64,000 nt of DNA from Collinsella sp. (GTDB lineage: Bacteria; Actinomycetota; Coriobacteriia; Coriobacteriales; Coriobacteriaceae), in the NCBI GenBank assembly GCA_019425015.1, contig JAHYYJ010000007.1, positions 1-64,000 of the forward strand. Reading direction: 5' to 3'. The notes under the pieces were generated by a model that did no database searches, was not told where the DNA came from, and was given only the letters and a program-made list of their open reading frames with translations. The translations under genes and the position numbers were made by a program. This document shows, piece after piece, positions 6,858 to 14,543 of this stretch (positions are counted from its first letter, which is position 1; each line of letters opens with the position of its first letter).

Positions 6858-8147
6858 ATGCGTCGCAAGGCAGACGAGCTCCTTAGGGAATGGCGAGACA
6901 GAGCTGATAGAAAACCTTTGCTGGTCAAAGGCGTGCGCCAGTGTGGCAAGACCTATTTGCTCAGAACGTACGCCCAGGATCTTTTCGAATCGGTTGTCTA
7001 CGTTAATCTTGAGAACGACCGGTCGGCGCGAGCGGATTTTTCGGGCGGTCTTGACCCTCATTCGATCGTACGTGCGATCGAGGCTCGTACGGGACAGCGT
7101 ATCGTGCCTGGCAAAACCTTACTGTTCATTGACGAGATCCAGGCATGCGAGGAAGCGCTCACTTCCCTTAAATACTTTTGCGAAGATGCTCCCGAGTATT
7201 ACGTTGCGGCTGCCGGGTCGCTTCTTGGGGTTGCCATTAACCATCAGTCGTATTCGTTCCCCGTCGGAAAGACCGACTTGATTGAGATGGCTCCACTCGA
7301 TTTCGAGGAGTTTCTCTGGGCGATGGGGCACGATCAGCTGGTCGACGAGATACGCTCATCATTCGAGATAATGGGTCCTCTTGCGCCAAGCCTTCATGAA
7401 AAGGTGCTTGGGCTCTATCGACAGTATCTTGTTGTTGGCGGAATGCCCGAGGCGGTCCAAACGTACATCGATGATCAGTCAATCATTGATGTGGCCGAAA
7501 AGCATCGGATTATTCTCGACGGATATTCCGCCGACACCAATAAATATGCTGATGAACGCTTGAGCGCAAAGACGCGTGCGTGCTTCGATTCCATTCCACA
7601 GCAGCTTGCCAAAGAGAATCGTAAATTTCAATACAAGGTAGTGCGAGCGGGGGGCAATGCGTCTCTCTTTGGAGATGCTCTCGATTGGCTTGTATTGTCG
7701 GGTACGGTGGCGCGCTGCAGCCTAGTCGGGCAGATCGAAAGCCCTTTAGAGGCCTTCGTTAACCCTTCTGCTTTTAAAATCTATCAGGCGGATACAGGGC
7801 TGCTGGTCTCCAAGGCCGGTGCTCAACGCGCCGATATTCTTGCCGGTATCGGCGGCACATTCATGGGTGCACTTACCGAAAACTACGTTGCCCAACAGCT
7901 TTCAGCCATGGGTTATCCACTGCATTATTGGGCGCGAGATAATCGTGCGGAAATCGACTTTGTAGTAGAGAAGCAGGGATGCTTGTCTGCGATTGAAGTC
8001 AAGGCGGGGGAGAACACAAGATCTCGAAGTCTGTCCTCACTTAAAAAGACCCATCCGGGCGTGCGCCTTATCAGGCTATCGACTAAGCCCTTTGGAATGA
8101 ATGATGGGCTTATGTCTGTTCCGCTTTATGCGGCATTTTGTCTATAG
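6858..8147 (+). CDS. AAA_14/DUF4143-type ATPase
   Basis: A 429-residue ATPase. Walker A is VKGVRQCGKTYLL (about 23-35), Walker B TLLFIDEIQAC (about 87-97), and the sensor segment YYVAAAGSLLGVAI follows. The C-terminal DUF4143 region (from about residue 190) ends with the PD-(D/E)XK-like pattern HYWARDNRAEIDFVVEKQGC then LSAIEVKAGEN. Proteins of this family are common single genes in gut bacteria; some behave like toxin-like or mobile genes, but no function is proven. GGAAGG lies five bases before the ATG. An AT-rich upstream stretch carries the promoter. A dead relative lies at 2829-3056. Confidence 0.85.
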   Translation: MRRKADELLREWRDRADRKPLLVKGVRQCGKTYLLRTYAQDLFESVVYVNLENDRSARADFSGGLDPHSIVRAIEARTGQRIVPGKTLLFIDEIQACEEALTSLKYFCEDAPEYYVAAAGSLLGVAINHQSYSFPVGKTDLIEMAPLDFEEFLWAMGHDQLVDEIRSSFEIMGPLAPSLHEKVLGLYRQYLVVGGMPEAVQTYIDDQSIIDVAEKHRIILDGYSADTNKYADERLSAKTRACFDSIPQQLAKENRKFQYKVVRAGGNASLFGDALDWLVLSGTVARCSLVGQIESPLEAFVNPSAFKIYQADTGLLVSKAGAQRADILAGIGGTFMGALTENYVAQQLSAMGYPLHYWARDNRAEIDFVVEKQGCLSAIEVKAGENTRSRSLSSLKKTHPGVRLIRLSTKPFGMNDGLMSVPLYAAFCL

Positions 8148-8169
8148 GGATGATGCTGGTGTAATGCAT

Positions 8170-8207
8170 GGGGCCCGGGGCGCAGCGTTTACTGCGCTCC
8201 GGGCCCC
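8170..8207. terminator. Strong hairpin between convergent ATPase and parC genes
   Basis: A 16-bp stem (GGGGCCCGGGGCGCAG with one mismatch to its partner) closes a six-base loop. It sits between the 3' ends of two convergent genes. No long T run follows on either strand, so termination is inferred from position and stem strength. Confidence 0.55.
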
Positions 8208-8246
8208 GCTGCTTTGTAAAACCATGACGGTTTGGTCGCCGTTGTT

Positions 8247-10487
8247 TTAGTCAAACAGGCTCGGCATGTCGTTTTCCTTCATGAGGGCACCGGCGGAAGG
8301 TAGGCTCTGCGCGGTGAACTTTTCGGCCGAGACGCCGGCGCCGAGGATCTCCTCGGTCGTGCCGACGGTGGTGACCGAGCGGCCCTTCTTGGCCGTAAAG
8401 GCCTGGACGCCCTGCGTGTTGGTGGTCGTCTTGGTCTTGAGCAGCGACGTGTTGAAGTTCATCAGGCGGTAGTCGCTCGAGACCAGCGCGAGGTCGCGGT
8501 CCTCCTTGAGCACCTGCGCATACAGCAGCTTGCTGCCGCCGTAGATGGCGTTCTTAAGGCGCTTGCGGTTGGTCTTGGTAACGTATCCAGAAAGCGCGAC
8601 ACGCACCACGCGGCCGTTCTCAAAGACGAACAGCACGTCGGCCTTGTAGTCCTCGGGGTCGATGACCCAGATGACGCTCTCGTCGGGTTCCATCTCGAGA
8701 TCGGTCGGAAGGTACGAGCCCAGCTGGGCCGACTTGGTATCCTCAAACGCCGCGACCTTGCACTTGTACACCTGGCTCTTGTTGGTAAAGACCAGCAGCT
8801 CGTGCGTGTTGGAGGACGGGAACTCGATAAAGGGTTTGTCGCCGTCCTTGTACTTGAGCGTGGTCGCCTTCTTGAGCACGCGGTCCGTCATCTTCTTTAG
8901 GTAGCCATCGCGCGAAAGCATGATGGTAACCGGGTACTCCTCGACCTCGGGCTCCAAGCTTACCTCGATAACCTCATGGGGCTCGATCCTGCCCGTGCGG
9001 CGCGGCATCACGTACTTCTTGTTGACCGCGGCCAGCTCGTCGCTGATGACCTTCTTGATGTTGTCCTCGCTCGAGAGGATCTCCTCAAGCTCGGCGATCT
9101 CGCCCTCGAGCTTTGCAATGTCCTTGGTGCGGTTGAGGATGTACTCCTCGTTGATGTTGCGGAGCTTGAGCTCGGCGACAAACTCGGCCTGGGTCTCGTC
9201 GATGTCGAAACCCTTCATAAGGTTGGGTACAACCTCTGCCTCGAGCTTAGTGCCGCGGATGATGGCGATGGCCTTGTCGATGTCGAGCAGAATTGCCTCA
9301 AGGCCGTGCAGCAGGTGCAGGCGCTCGGACTTTTTGCCCAGGTCAAAGTTAATGCGGCGACGCGTGGACTCAATACGCCACTTGACCCACTCGTGCAGAA
9401 TCTGGCGCACGCCCATAACACGGGGATAGCCGTCGACGAGCACGTTGAAGTTGCACGAGAACGAATCCTGCAGCGTGGTCGAGCGATAGAGCTTGGCCAT
9501 GAGCTTGTCGGGGTCGACACCGCGCTTAAGGTCGATGGCGATACGCAGACCCGAAAGGTCGGTTTCATCGCGGATGTCTGCGATCTCCTTGACCTTGCCC
9601 TCCTTGGAGAGCTTGACGATGCGCTCGATGATGACATCGGTCTTGGTGGTGTAGGGGATCTCGTAGACCTCGATGATGCGCTCTTCGGGAATCCAGCGCC
9701 AGCGGGAGCGAATCTGGAAGCTGCCAAGGCCGGTCTCGACGATCTTCTCCATCTCCTCGCGGCGGTAGATAATCTCGCCGCCGGTCGAGAAGTCGGGCAT
9801 GGGCATGTACTCGAGCAGGTCGCAGTCGGGATCCTGCAGGTAGTGCATCGTGGCGGTGCAGACCTCGTTGAGGTTGAAACCGCAGATGTCGGACGCCATG
9901 GCGACGCCGATGCCCTTATTGGCCGAGACAAGGATGTTGGGGAACGTGGTGGGCAGCAGGCGCGGCTCCTTCATGGCGCCGTCGTAGCTGTCGACGAAGT
10001 CGACCGGGTCCTTGTCGATGTCCTTGAAGATCTCGGCGCTGATGGGGGAGAGCTTGGCCTCGGTGTAACGCGAGGCGGCGTAGCTCAGGTCGCCCGAATA
10101 GTACTTGCCAAAGTTGCCCTTCGACTCCACGAAGGGGGCAAGCAGCGCTTCGTTGCCCGTCGCCAGGCGCACCATCGTTTCGTAGATCGCGGCATCGCCG
10201 TGCGGGTTGAGCTTCATGGTCTGGCCCACGATGTTGGCGCTCTTCTGGCGCTCGCCCTTGAGCAGACCCATCTTGTACATGGTGTAGAGCAGCTTGCGAT
10301 GCGAGGGCTTAAAGCCATCAATCTCGGGGAATGCGCGCGAGACGTTGACGCTCATGGCGTAGGGCATGTAGTTGACCTCGAGCGTCTGCGTGATCGGCTG
10401 GTCGGTGACCTCGGAGTGCAGGCCGATGACGTTCTCGGCGTTGACCTGCTTTTTCTTTGGCTGGTTCTTCGTCTTCTTCTTTGCCAC
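8247..10487 (-). CDS. parC: DNA topoisomerase IV subunit A (ParC/GyrA-like)
   Basis: A 746-residue type IIA topoisomerase A subunit, the DNA-cleaving half of topoisomerase IV acting with ParE to decatenate chromosomes. After a Lys-rich head, DGFKPSHRKLLYTM (57-70), NPHGDAAIYETMVRLA (94-109) and the catalytic Tyr141 in AASRYTEAKLSP are visible; the C-terminal half has the beta-pinwheel repeats. It lacks the GyrA-box QRRGG type motif, which supports ParC over GyrA. In the quinolone-resistance region HGD is followed by Ala99 where sensitive enzymes have Ser, and Glu103 at the acidic position. It follows parE by 45 bases in one operon. Confidence 0.9.
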   Translation of the reverse strand: MAKKKTKNQPKKKQVNAENVIGLHSEVTDQPITQTLEVNYMPYAMSVNVSRAFPEIDGFKPSHRKLLYTMYKMGLLKGERQKSANIVGQTMKLNPHGDAAIYETMVRLATGNEALLAPFVESKGNFGKYYSGDLSYAASRYTEAKLSPISAEIFKDIDKDPVDFVDSYDGAMKEPRLLPTTFPNILVSANKGIGVAMASDICGFNLNEVCTATMHYLQDPDCDLLEYMPMPDFSTGGEIIYRREEMEKIVETGLGSFQIRSRWRWIPEERIIEVYEIPYTTKTDVIIERIVKLSKEGKVKEIADIRDETDLSGLRIAIDLKRGVDPDKLMAKLYRSTTLQDSFSCNFNVLVDGYPRVMGVRQILHEWVKWRIESTRRRINFDLGKKSERLHLLHGLEAILLDIDKAIAIIRGTKLEAEVVPNLMKGFDIDETQAEFVAELKLRNINEEYILNRTKDIAKLEGEIAELEEILSSEDNIKKVISDELAAVNKKYVMPRRTGRIEPHEVIEVSLEPEVEEYPVTIMLSRDGYLKKMTDRVLKKATTLKYKDGDKPFIEFPSSNTHELLVFTNKSQVYKCKVAAFEDTKSAQLGSYLPTDLEMEPDESVIWVIDPEDYKADVLFVFENGRVVRVALSGYVTKTNRKRLKNAIYGGSKLLYAQVLKEDRDLALVSSDYRLMNFNTSLLKTKTTTNTQGVQAFTAKKGRSVTTVGTTEEILGAGVSAEKFTAQSLPSAGALMKENDMPSLFD

Positions 10488-10532
10488 GATTTCCTCTTGA
10501 ACTTCTTATGGGCCGTCGTTATCGATTTGCTG

Positions 10533-12530
10533 CTATTGCAGGTCCAGCTGGTCCAGGTATTCCTTGCCGTGCTCGGAGATATGGCGCTTGCGGCCCGCCT
10601 CGTCGTTGCCCAGCAACAGGTTGAACATGGTTTCCATCTTGGTGACGTCCTCGGGCTCCACCTTGATCAGGCGGCGCGTCTCGGGGTTCATGGTGGTGAG
10701 CCACATCATGTCCGGATCGTTCTCACCAAGACCCTTGGAGCGGTTGATGGAGCACTTCTGGTCGCCGATCTCCTTGAGGATGCCGTTCTTCTCGAGCTCG
10801 GTGTAGGCAAAGTAGGTCTTCTCTTTGCAGTTGATCTCGTAGAGCGGCGACTCGGCGATATACACGTAGCCCTCGTCGATAAGTGTGGGCACCAGGCGGT
10901 AGAGCATGGTGAGCACGAGCGTGCGGATGTGGTAGCCGTCGACGTCGGCGTCCGTACAGATGATGACCTTGTTCCAGTTGAGGTTGTCCAGGTCAAAGGC
11001 ACCAAGGTTCTTGATGCGCTTGTCCTTAATCTCCACGCCGCAGCCCAGCACGCGCATAAGGTCCATGATGATGTCGGACTTAAAGATGCGCGGGTAGTCC
11101 TCCTTCAGGCAGTTGAGGATCTTGCCGCGGACGGGCATAACACCCTGGAACTCGGCGTCGCGCGACGTGCGGATGGCGCCTGCTGCCGAGTCGCCCTCTA
11201 CGATGTAGATCTCGCGACGGTTCTTGTCCTTGGAGCGGCAGTCGATGAACTTCTGCACGCGGTTGGCCATGTCGGTCTTTTGCTGCAGGTTGGTCTTGAT
11301 GCTCTGGCGCGTCTTTTCGGCATTCTCACGCGAGCGCTTGTTGATGAGCACCTGCTCCATGATCTTGTTGGCGGCGTCTTTGTTCTCGATCAGATAGGTC
11401 GAGAGGCGCTCCTTAAAGAATGCTGTCATCGCCTGCTGGATAAAGCGGTTGTTGATGGCCTTCTTGGTCTGGTTTTCGTAGGACGTCTGGGTGGAGAAGC
11501 AGTTGGTCACCAGTACCAGGCAGTCCTGGACGTCTTGCCACTTAATGCCGCTCTCGTTTTTGTTGTACTTGCCCTGTTGCTTGACGTAGGCATCGATGGC
11601 GCTGGTCAGAGCGCTACGGGCCGCCTTCTCGGGCGAGCCACCGTTCTCGAGCCACGATGAGTTGTGGTAATACTCCTGCATCATGAAGGTGCGCGAGAAG
11701 CACATGCACGCGGTGATCTTTACGTTGTAGTCGGGCAGGTCCTCGCGGTCGCGACCGCGGCGGTCGGCCTCGATAAAGAAGGGCTCAGTAAGGTAGTCGG
11801 TACCGACCTTCTCGAGCACGTAGTCCTCAATGCCCTTGGGATAGCAAAAGTCCTCTTCGGAGAACTCGCCATCGTCGCCTTCGATGCGCAGGCGGAAGGT
11901 TACGTTGGCGTTGACCACGGCCTGGCGGCGCATGGTCTCGCGATACCAGTCGTGGGGAATGCTGATGGAGGTAAAGACCTCAAGATCGGGGCGCCACTTG
12001 ATGGTGGTGCCGGTGCGGTTCTCGTCGCTGGGCTCAATCTCGAGTGCCTTCTTTTTGGCGCCGACGACCTTGCCCTTCTTAAAGTGCAGAGAGTACTTGT
12101 TGCCGTCGCGCCAAACCGTGACGTCCATGTACTCGGAGGCGTACTGGGTCGCGCACGAGCCCAGGCCGTTGGTGCCGAGCGAGAAGTCGTAGTCGCCGCC
12201 CTGGTTGTTGTTGTACTTGCCGCCGGCGTAGAGCTCGCAAAAGACGAGCTCCCAGTTAAAGCGCTTCTCGGAAGGGTTCCAGTCGAGTGGGCAGCCGCGG
12301 CCGTTGTCCTCTACCTGAATGGAGCCATCGCGAAAGGCGGTAAGGATGATGAGCTTGCCGTAGCCCTGGCGCGCCTCGTCAACGGCGTTGGACAGGATCT
12401 CGAAGGCGGCATGTGCGCAGCCGTCGAGCCCGTCCGAGCCAAAGATGACGGCGGGGCGCAGGCGTACGCGCTCCTCGTCCTTGAGCTGACGAATACTGTC
12501 GTTACCATAGTTTGCGGTGTTTTTTGCCAT
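10533..12530 (-). CDS. parE: DNA topoisomerase IV subunit B (ParE/GyrB-like)
   Basis: A 665-residue ATPase subunit of a type IIA topoisomerase. The GHKL ATP site is seen as EILSNAVDEA (44-53), DNGRGCP (75-81) and GTNGLGS (119-125); the TOPRIM metal site as EGDSAAG (445-451) and DADVDGYH (527-534). The EGDSAAG and DGYH spellings differ from the EGDSAGG and DGAH of standard GyrB, marking the divergent ParE-like class found in Firmicutes and Actinobacteria. It is the first gene of a parE-parC operon; a perfect SOS-type palindrome lies 98 bases upstream, suggesting LexA control. AAAGGAG is present but 16 bases from the ATG. Confidence 0.9.
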   Translation of the reverse strand: MAKNTANYGNDSIRQLKDEERVRLRPAVIFGSDGLDGCAHAAFEILSNAVDEARQGYGKLIILTAFRDGSIQVEDNGRGCPLDWNPSEKRFNWELVFCELYAGGKYNNNQGGDYDFSLGTNGLGSCATQYASEYMDVTVWRDGNKYSLHFKKGKVVGAKKKALEIEPSDENRTGTTIKWRPDLEVFTSISIPHDWYRETMRRQAVVNANVTFRLRIEGDDGEFSEEDFCYPKGIEDYVLEKVGTDYLTEPFFIEADRRGRDREDLPDYNVKITACMCFSRTFMMQEYYHNSSWLENGGSPEKAARSALTSAIDAYVKQQGKYNKNESGIKWQDVQDCLVLVTNCFSTQTSYENQTKKAINNRFIQQAMTAFFKERLSTYLIENKDAANKIMEQVLINKRSRENAEKTRQSIKTNLQQKTDMANRVQKFIDCRSKDKNRREIYIVEGDSAAGAIRTSRDAEFQGVMPVRGKILNCLKEDYPRIFKSDIIMDLMRVLGCGVEIKDKRIKNLGAFDLDNLNWNKVIICTDADVDGYHIRTLVLTMLYRLVPTLIDEGYVYIAESPLYEINCKEKTYFAYTELEKNGILKEIGDQKCSINRSKGLGENDPDMMWLTTMNPETRRLIKVEPEDVTKMETMFNLLLGNDEAGRKRHISEHGKEYLDQLDLQ

Positions 12531-12627
12531 ACTCGCTCTCTCGGTGCTCCTTTGCTGCGTTTAAGTCATATAGATAGTCAAGGTAGCATAGCCCAGCCCA
12601 CAGACGATTCCACCCAACACGAAATCC

Positions 12628-12645
12628 ATCGAACAATCGTTCGAT
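12628..12645. promoter_or_regulatory. LexA-type SOS box before parE-parC
   Basis: ATCGAACAATCGTTCGAT is a perfect palindrome that fits the Gram-positive and actinobacterial LexA consensus (CGAAC-N4-GTTCG). It lies between the end of the upstream ATPase gene and parE, inside the only promoter region of the topoisomerase operon. LexA binding is inferred from the sequence match. Confidence 0.65.
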
Positions 12646-12682
12646 TAGATAATGGATGCTTGGGATGCGGGTGGGGTCTGTC

Positions 12683-14065
12683 CTATTCAAACATCTGCGG
12701 CAAGTCGATGAAGACGGTTCGATCGCTTTCGTCAGCTTCGAAGCCCGAACGGGAGAAGAATCCGTAGCGATGGCACTTGAGCCCCGTTGCCTCGACTTGG
12801 GTGATTTCCTCGTCGACCATTTTTTGCGTGACGGGGGATTTGCGGAACTTTGCTTCGTAGAATGCGTAGCCCTCGGGGTCTTGCGTTACCACATCGAATT
12901 CGCCGCTCGTTTTGTTTGCGGGATCGTCGTACCAGTACTTGCCTATGGCATCGAAAGCCGGTTCGATCTTGCCAGTCCTATTTTGCCGCACGAGGTATTG
13001 ACGGCAGATCTCCTCGAACATATGTGGAGTGTAGTTTTCCTCGAAGTCTTGGGAGACGTGACGATCATAGAAGACTTCCGGGTCGAGCAGCTGACGCGCA
13101 GAGGCATTGCGGAAGACGTAGCGATAGTAAAAGAGCGAAAGTGGGTCCACCACAAAGTAGCCAGACTTGCGCTTATTCGTAGGGTCGTTGATGGGTGCAC
13201 GCTTTTGGACGATTTCGAGCGACATGAGCTTGTCGAGTACGTCTGCCATGGCCGGACCGCTCGAGACGTGCGACTGTGCCAGCACGTCCCCCCAACGGGA
13301 GTAACCTTGTGCGAGAGCCCCGAAAACTTCGTTGGCGTTGGTCATCTTCGAGATCTCGGCGTTGAGATAGGACGGTACTTCGCTTTCTAAGCGGGCGCCA
13401 GGTTCTGTGACGAGCTCGATGATATTGTCGCGTACGCTTTGGGACTGATCGATGAGGCGATTGTAAAAGGGGATGCCGCCAAAAACGCTATAGAGCCGCA
13501 CCTTGTCCTCGGGTGAGAACGCGGGATAGAACTTTGCGGCCTCAAAGTAATCCATGGGCTTAAGCTCAAGCGCGAGATCAATTCGCCCGTAGAGGGGGCT
13601 TTCATGCTCGATGAGAGATTTCATAATCTCAACGTAGGAGCCGCACAGGACAATGTTTAAACGTGAGTCTTCCCTGTGAGCGTCGATTGAGGTCTGGAGA
13701 ATGCTGTCTAAGCCTTTAACCGCATCTCTCAAGTAGGGGTATTCGTCGAGAACGAGGGTAATGTTCTTGTCTTTGGCTTGGGCAAACAGAAATTCGATGA
13801 GCTCGCGGATGCCCGTGAAGGCGAGCGGAGGAAAGCTTAGCGCTTCAGCAGCAAGGGCGGACAGACTCTCGAGGTTGTCTGCCTCGGAGGTTTGGCGGCA
13901 CTCGTAATAGATCGTTGCGACGTCCGATAAATCGGTTAGCGCCTGCTTGATGAGCTCACTTTTGCCGACGCGACGCCTTCCGTAAATGAGAACATTGCGC
14001 TGCTCGGGCGCATTGAGTGTTTTCTTAATACGGGCGAGTTCAAGCTCCCTGCCAATGAATTCCAC
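12683..14065 (-). CDS. AAA ATPase with C-terminal DUF234 nuclease-like domain
   Basis: A 460-residue archaeal-type ATPase. It begins MEFIGRELELARIKKTL and has Walker A VLIYGRRRVGKSELI (about 25-39), Walker B ITLVLDEYPYL (about 101-111), sensor LCGSYVEIM, and a C-terminal DUF234 region with YFVVDPLSLFYYRYVF and the PD-(D/E)XK-like GEFDVVTQDPEGYAFYEAKF. A GTG start is chosen because GGAAGGAA lies eight bases before it. Function in this family is unknown; members often sit alone next to repeats. Its leader contains three copies of an 18-bp palindromic motif. Confidence 0.85.
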   Translation of the reverse strand: MEFIGRELELARIKKTLNAPEQRNVLIYGRRRVGKSELIKQALTDLSDVATIYYECRQTSEADNLESLSALAAEALSFPPLAFTGIRELIEFLFAQAKDKNITLVLDEYPYLRDAVKGLDSILQTSIDAHREDSRLNIVLCGSYVEIMKSLIEHESPLYGRIDLALELKPMDYFEAAKFYPAFSPEDKVRLYSVFGGIPFYNRLIDQSQSVRDNIIELVTEPGARLESEVPSYLNAEISKMTNANEVFGALAQGYSRWGDVLAQSHVSSGPAMADVLDKLMSLEIVQKRAPINDPTNKRKSGYFVVDPLSLFYYRYVFRNASARQLLDPEVFYDRHVSQDFEENYTPHMFEEICRQYLVRQNRTGKIEPAFDAIGKYWYDDPANKTSGEFDVVTQDPEGYAFYEAKFRKSPVTQKMVDEEITQVEATGLKCHRYGFFSRSGFEADESDRTVFIDLPQMFE

Positions 14066-14082
14066 TTACTCGGTTCCTTCCG

Positions 14083-14169
14083 ACTCGGTTTTGTCCGAGT
14101 TAATTGTATCGCATGAATAAGTTTATGCTCGAGTTTACTCGGACAAAACCGAGTCGGTTTTGTCCGAGT
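14083..14169. repeat. Nested palindromes before the DUF234 ATPase
   Basis: The motif ACTCGGACAAAACCGAGT or its complement occurs at 14083-14100 and 14137-14154, and a third copy with one base different overlaps at 14152-14169. The last two fuse into a perfect 33-bp palindrome with 16-bp arms (ACTCGGACAAAACCGA) around one base. A further ACTCGG half site lies at 14068. On the mRNA of the ATPase these could form alternative hairpins just before the ribosome site; as DNA they could be protein-binding sites. Confidence 0.75.
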
Positions 14170-14204
14170 AAGTTTGAATAGCGAATCGAAATTGTTATGT
14201 CCAC

Positions 14205-14453
14205 ATGGCGATGGCGAACATGGTTTCCATAAGCGCCGCGTTCGCGCTTGTTATTGCCGCAATGCGCTGTGTCGCTGAGGCGCAGATCGTACCGCTCGAA
14301 AGCGTCTTTTGGTTGGCGAACCTGGCCACGGGCGTGTTCTGCGGTGCGACGATTTTCGCGGCCACGTTTGCTGTCCTGTGTGCAACGTTTTTCACGGCGA
14401 AAAGACGCCGTGCCAAGCTCGAGGCAGAACTCGACTCCTCAGACGACATCTAA
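14205..14453 (+). CDS. Small two-helix membrane protein, unknown function
   Basis: An 82-residue frame with two hydrophobic segments (AAFALVIAAMRCVA, and LATGVFCGATIFAATFAVLC to about residue 63), then a charged tail AKRRRAKLEAELDSSDDI, which is typical of a small inner-membrane protein with a cytoplasmic end. No ribosome site is visible, so the start is uncertain and could be one of the next two ATGs. A terminator-like hairpin follows closely, supporting that this is a transcribed gene. It has no recognised family. Confidence 0.5.
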   Translation: MAMANMVSISAAFALVIAAMRCVAEAQIVPLESVFWLANLATGVFCGATIFAATFAVLCATFFTAKRRRAKLEAELDSSDDI

Positions 14454-14460
14454 TGCGTAA

Positions 14461-14496
14461 TGGGCCGGCTCTGGGTATCCAGAACCAGCCCATTTT
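14461..14496 (+). terminator. Rho-independent terminator after the small membrane protein
   Basis: TGGGCCGGCTCTGG pairs with CCAGAACCAGCCCA across a four-base loop, followed by TTTT. Confidence 0.65.
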
Positions 14497-14543
14497 GATG
14501 TTCGATGAGCCGAGTCGGCGTCTCTCACAAAAGTAACTAGAAG

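Noticed and set aside
8976..12767. Long open frames on the plus strand opposite parE and parC
   Set aside because: They lie antisense to two genes with complete topoisomerase motifs, have Val/Leu/Asp-rich composition typical of reverse reading of GC-rich coding DNA, and show no domain or ribosome site.
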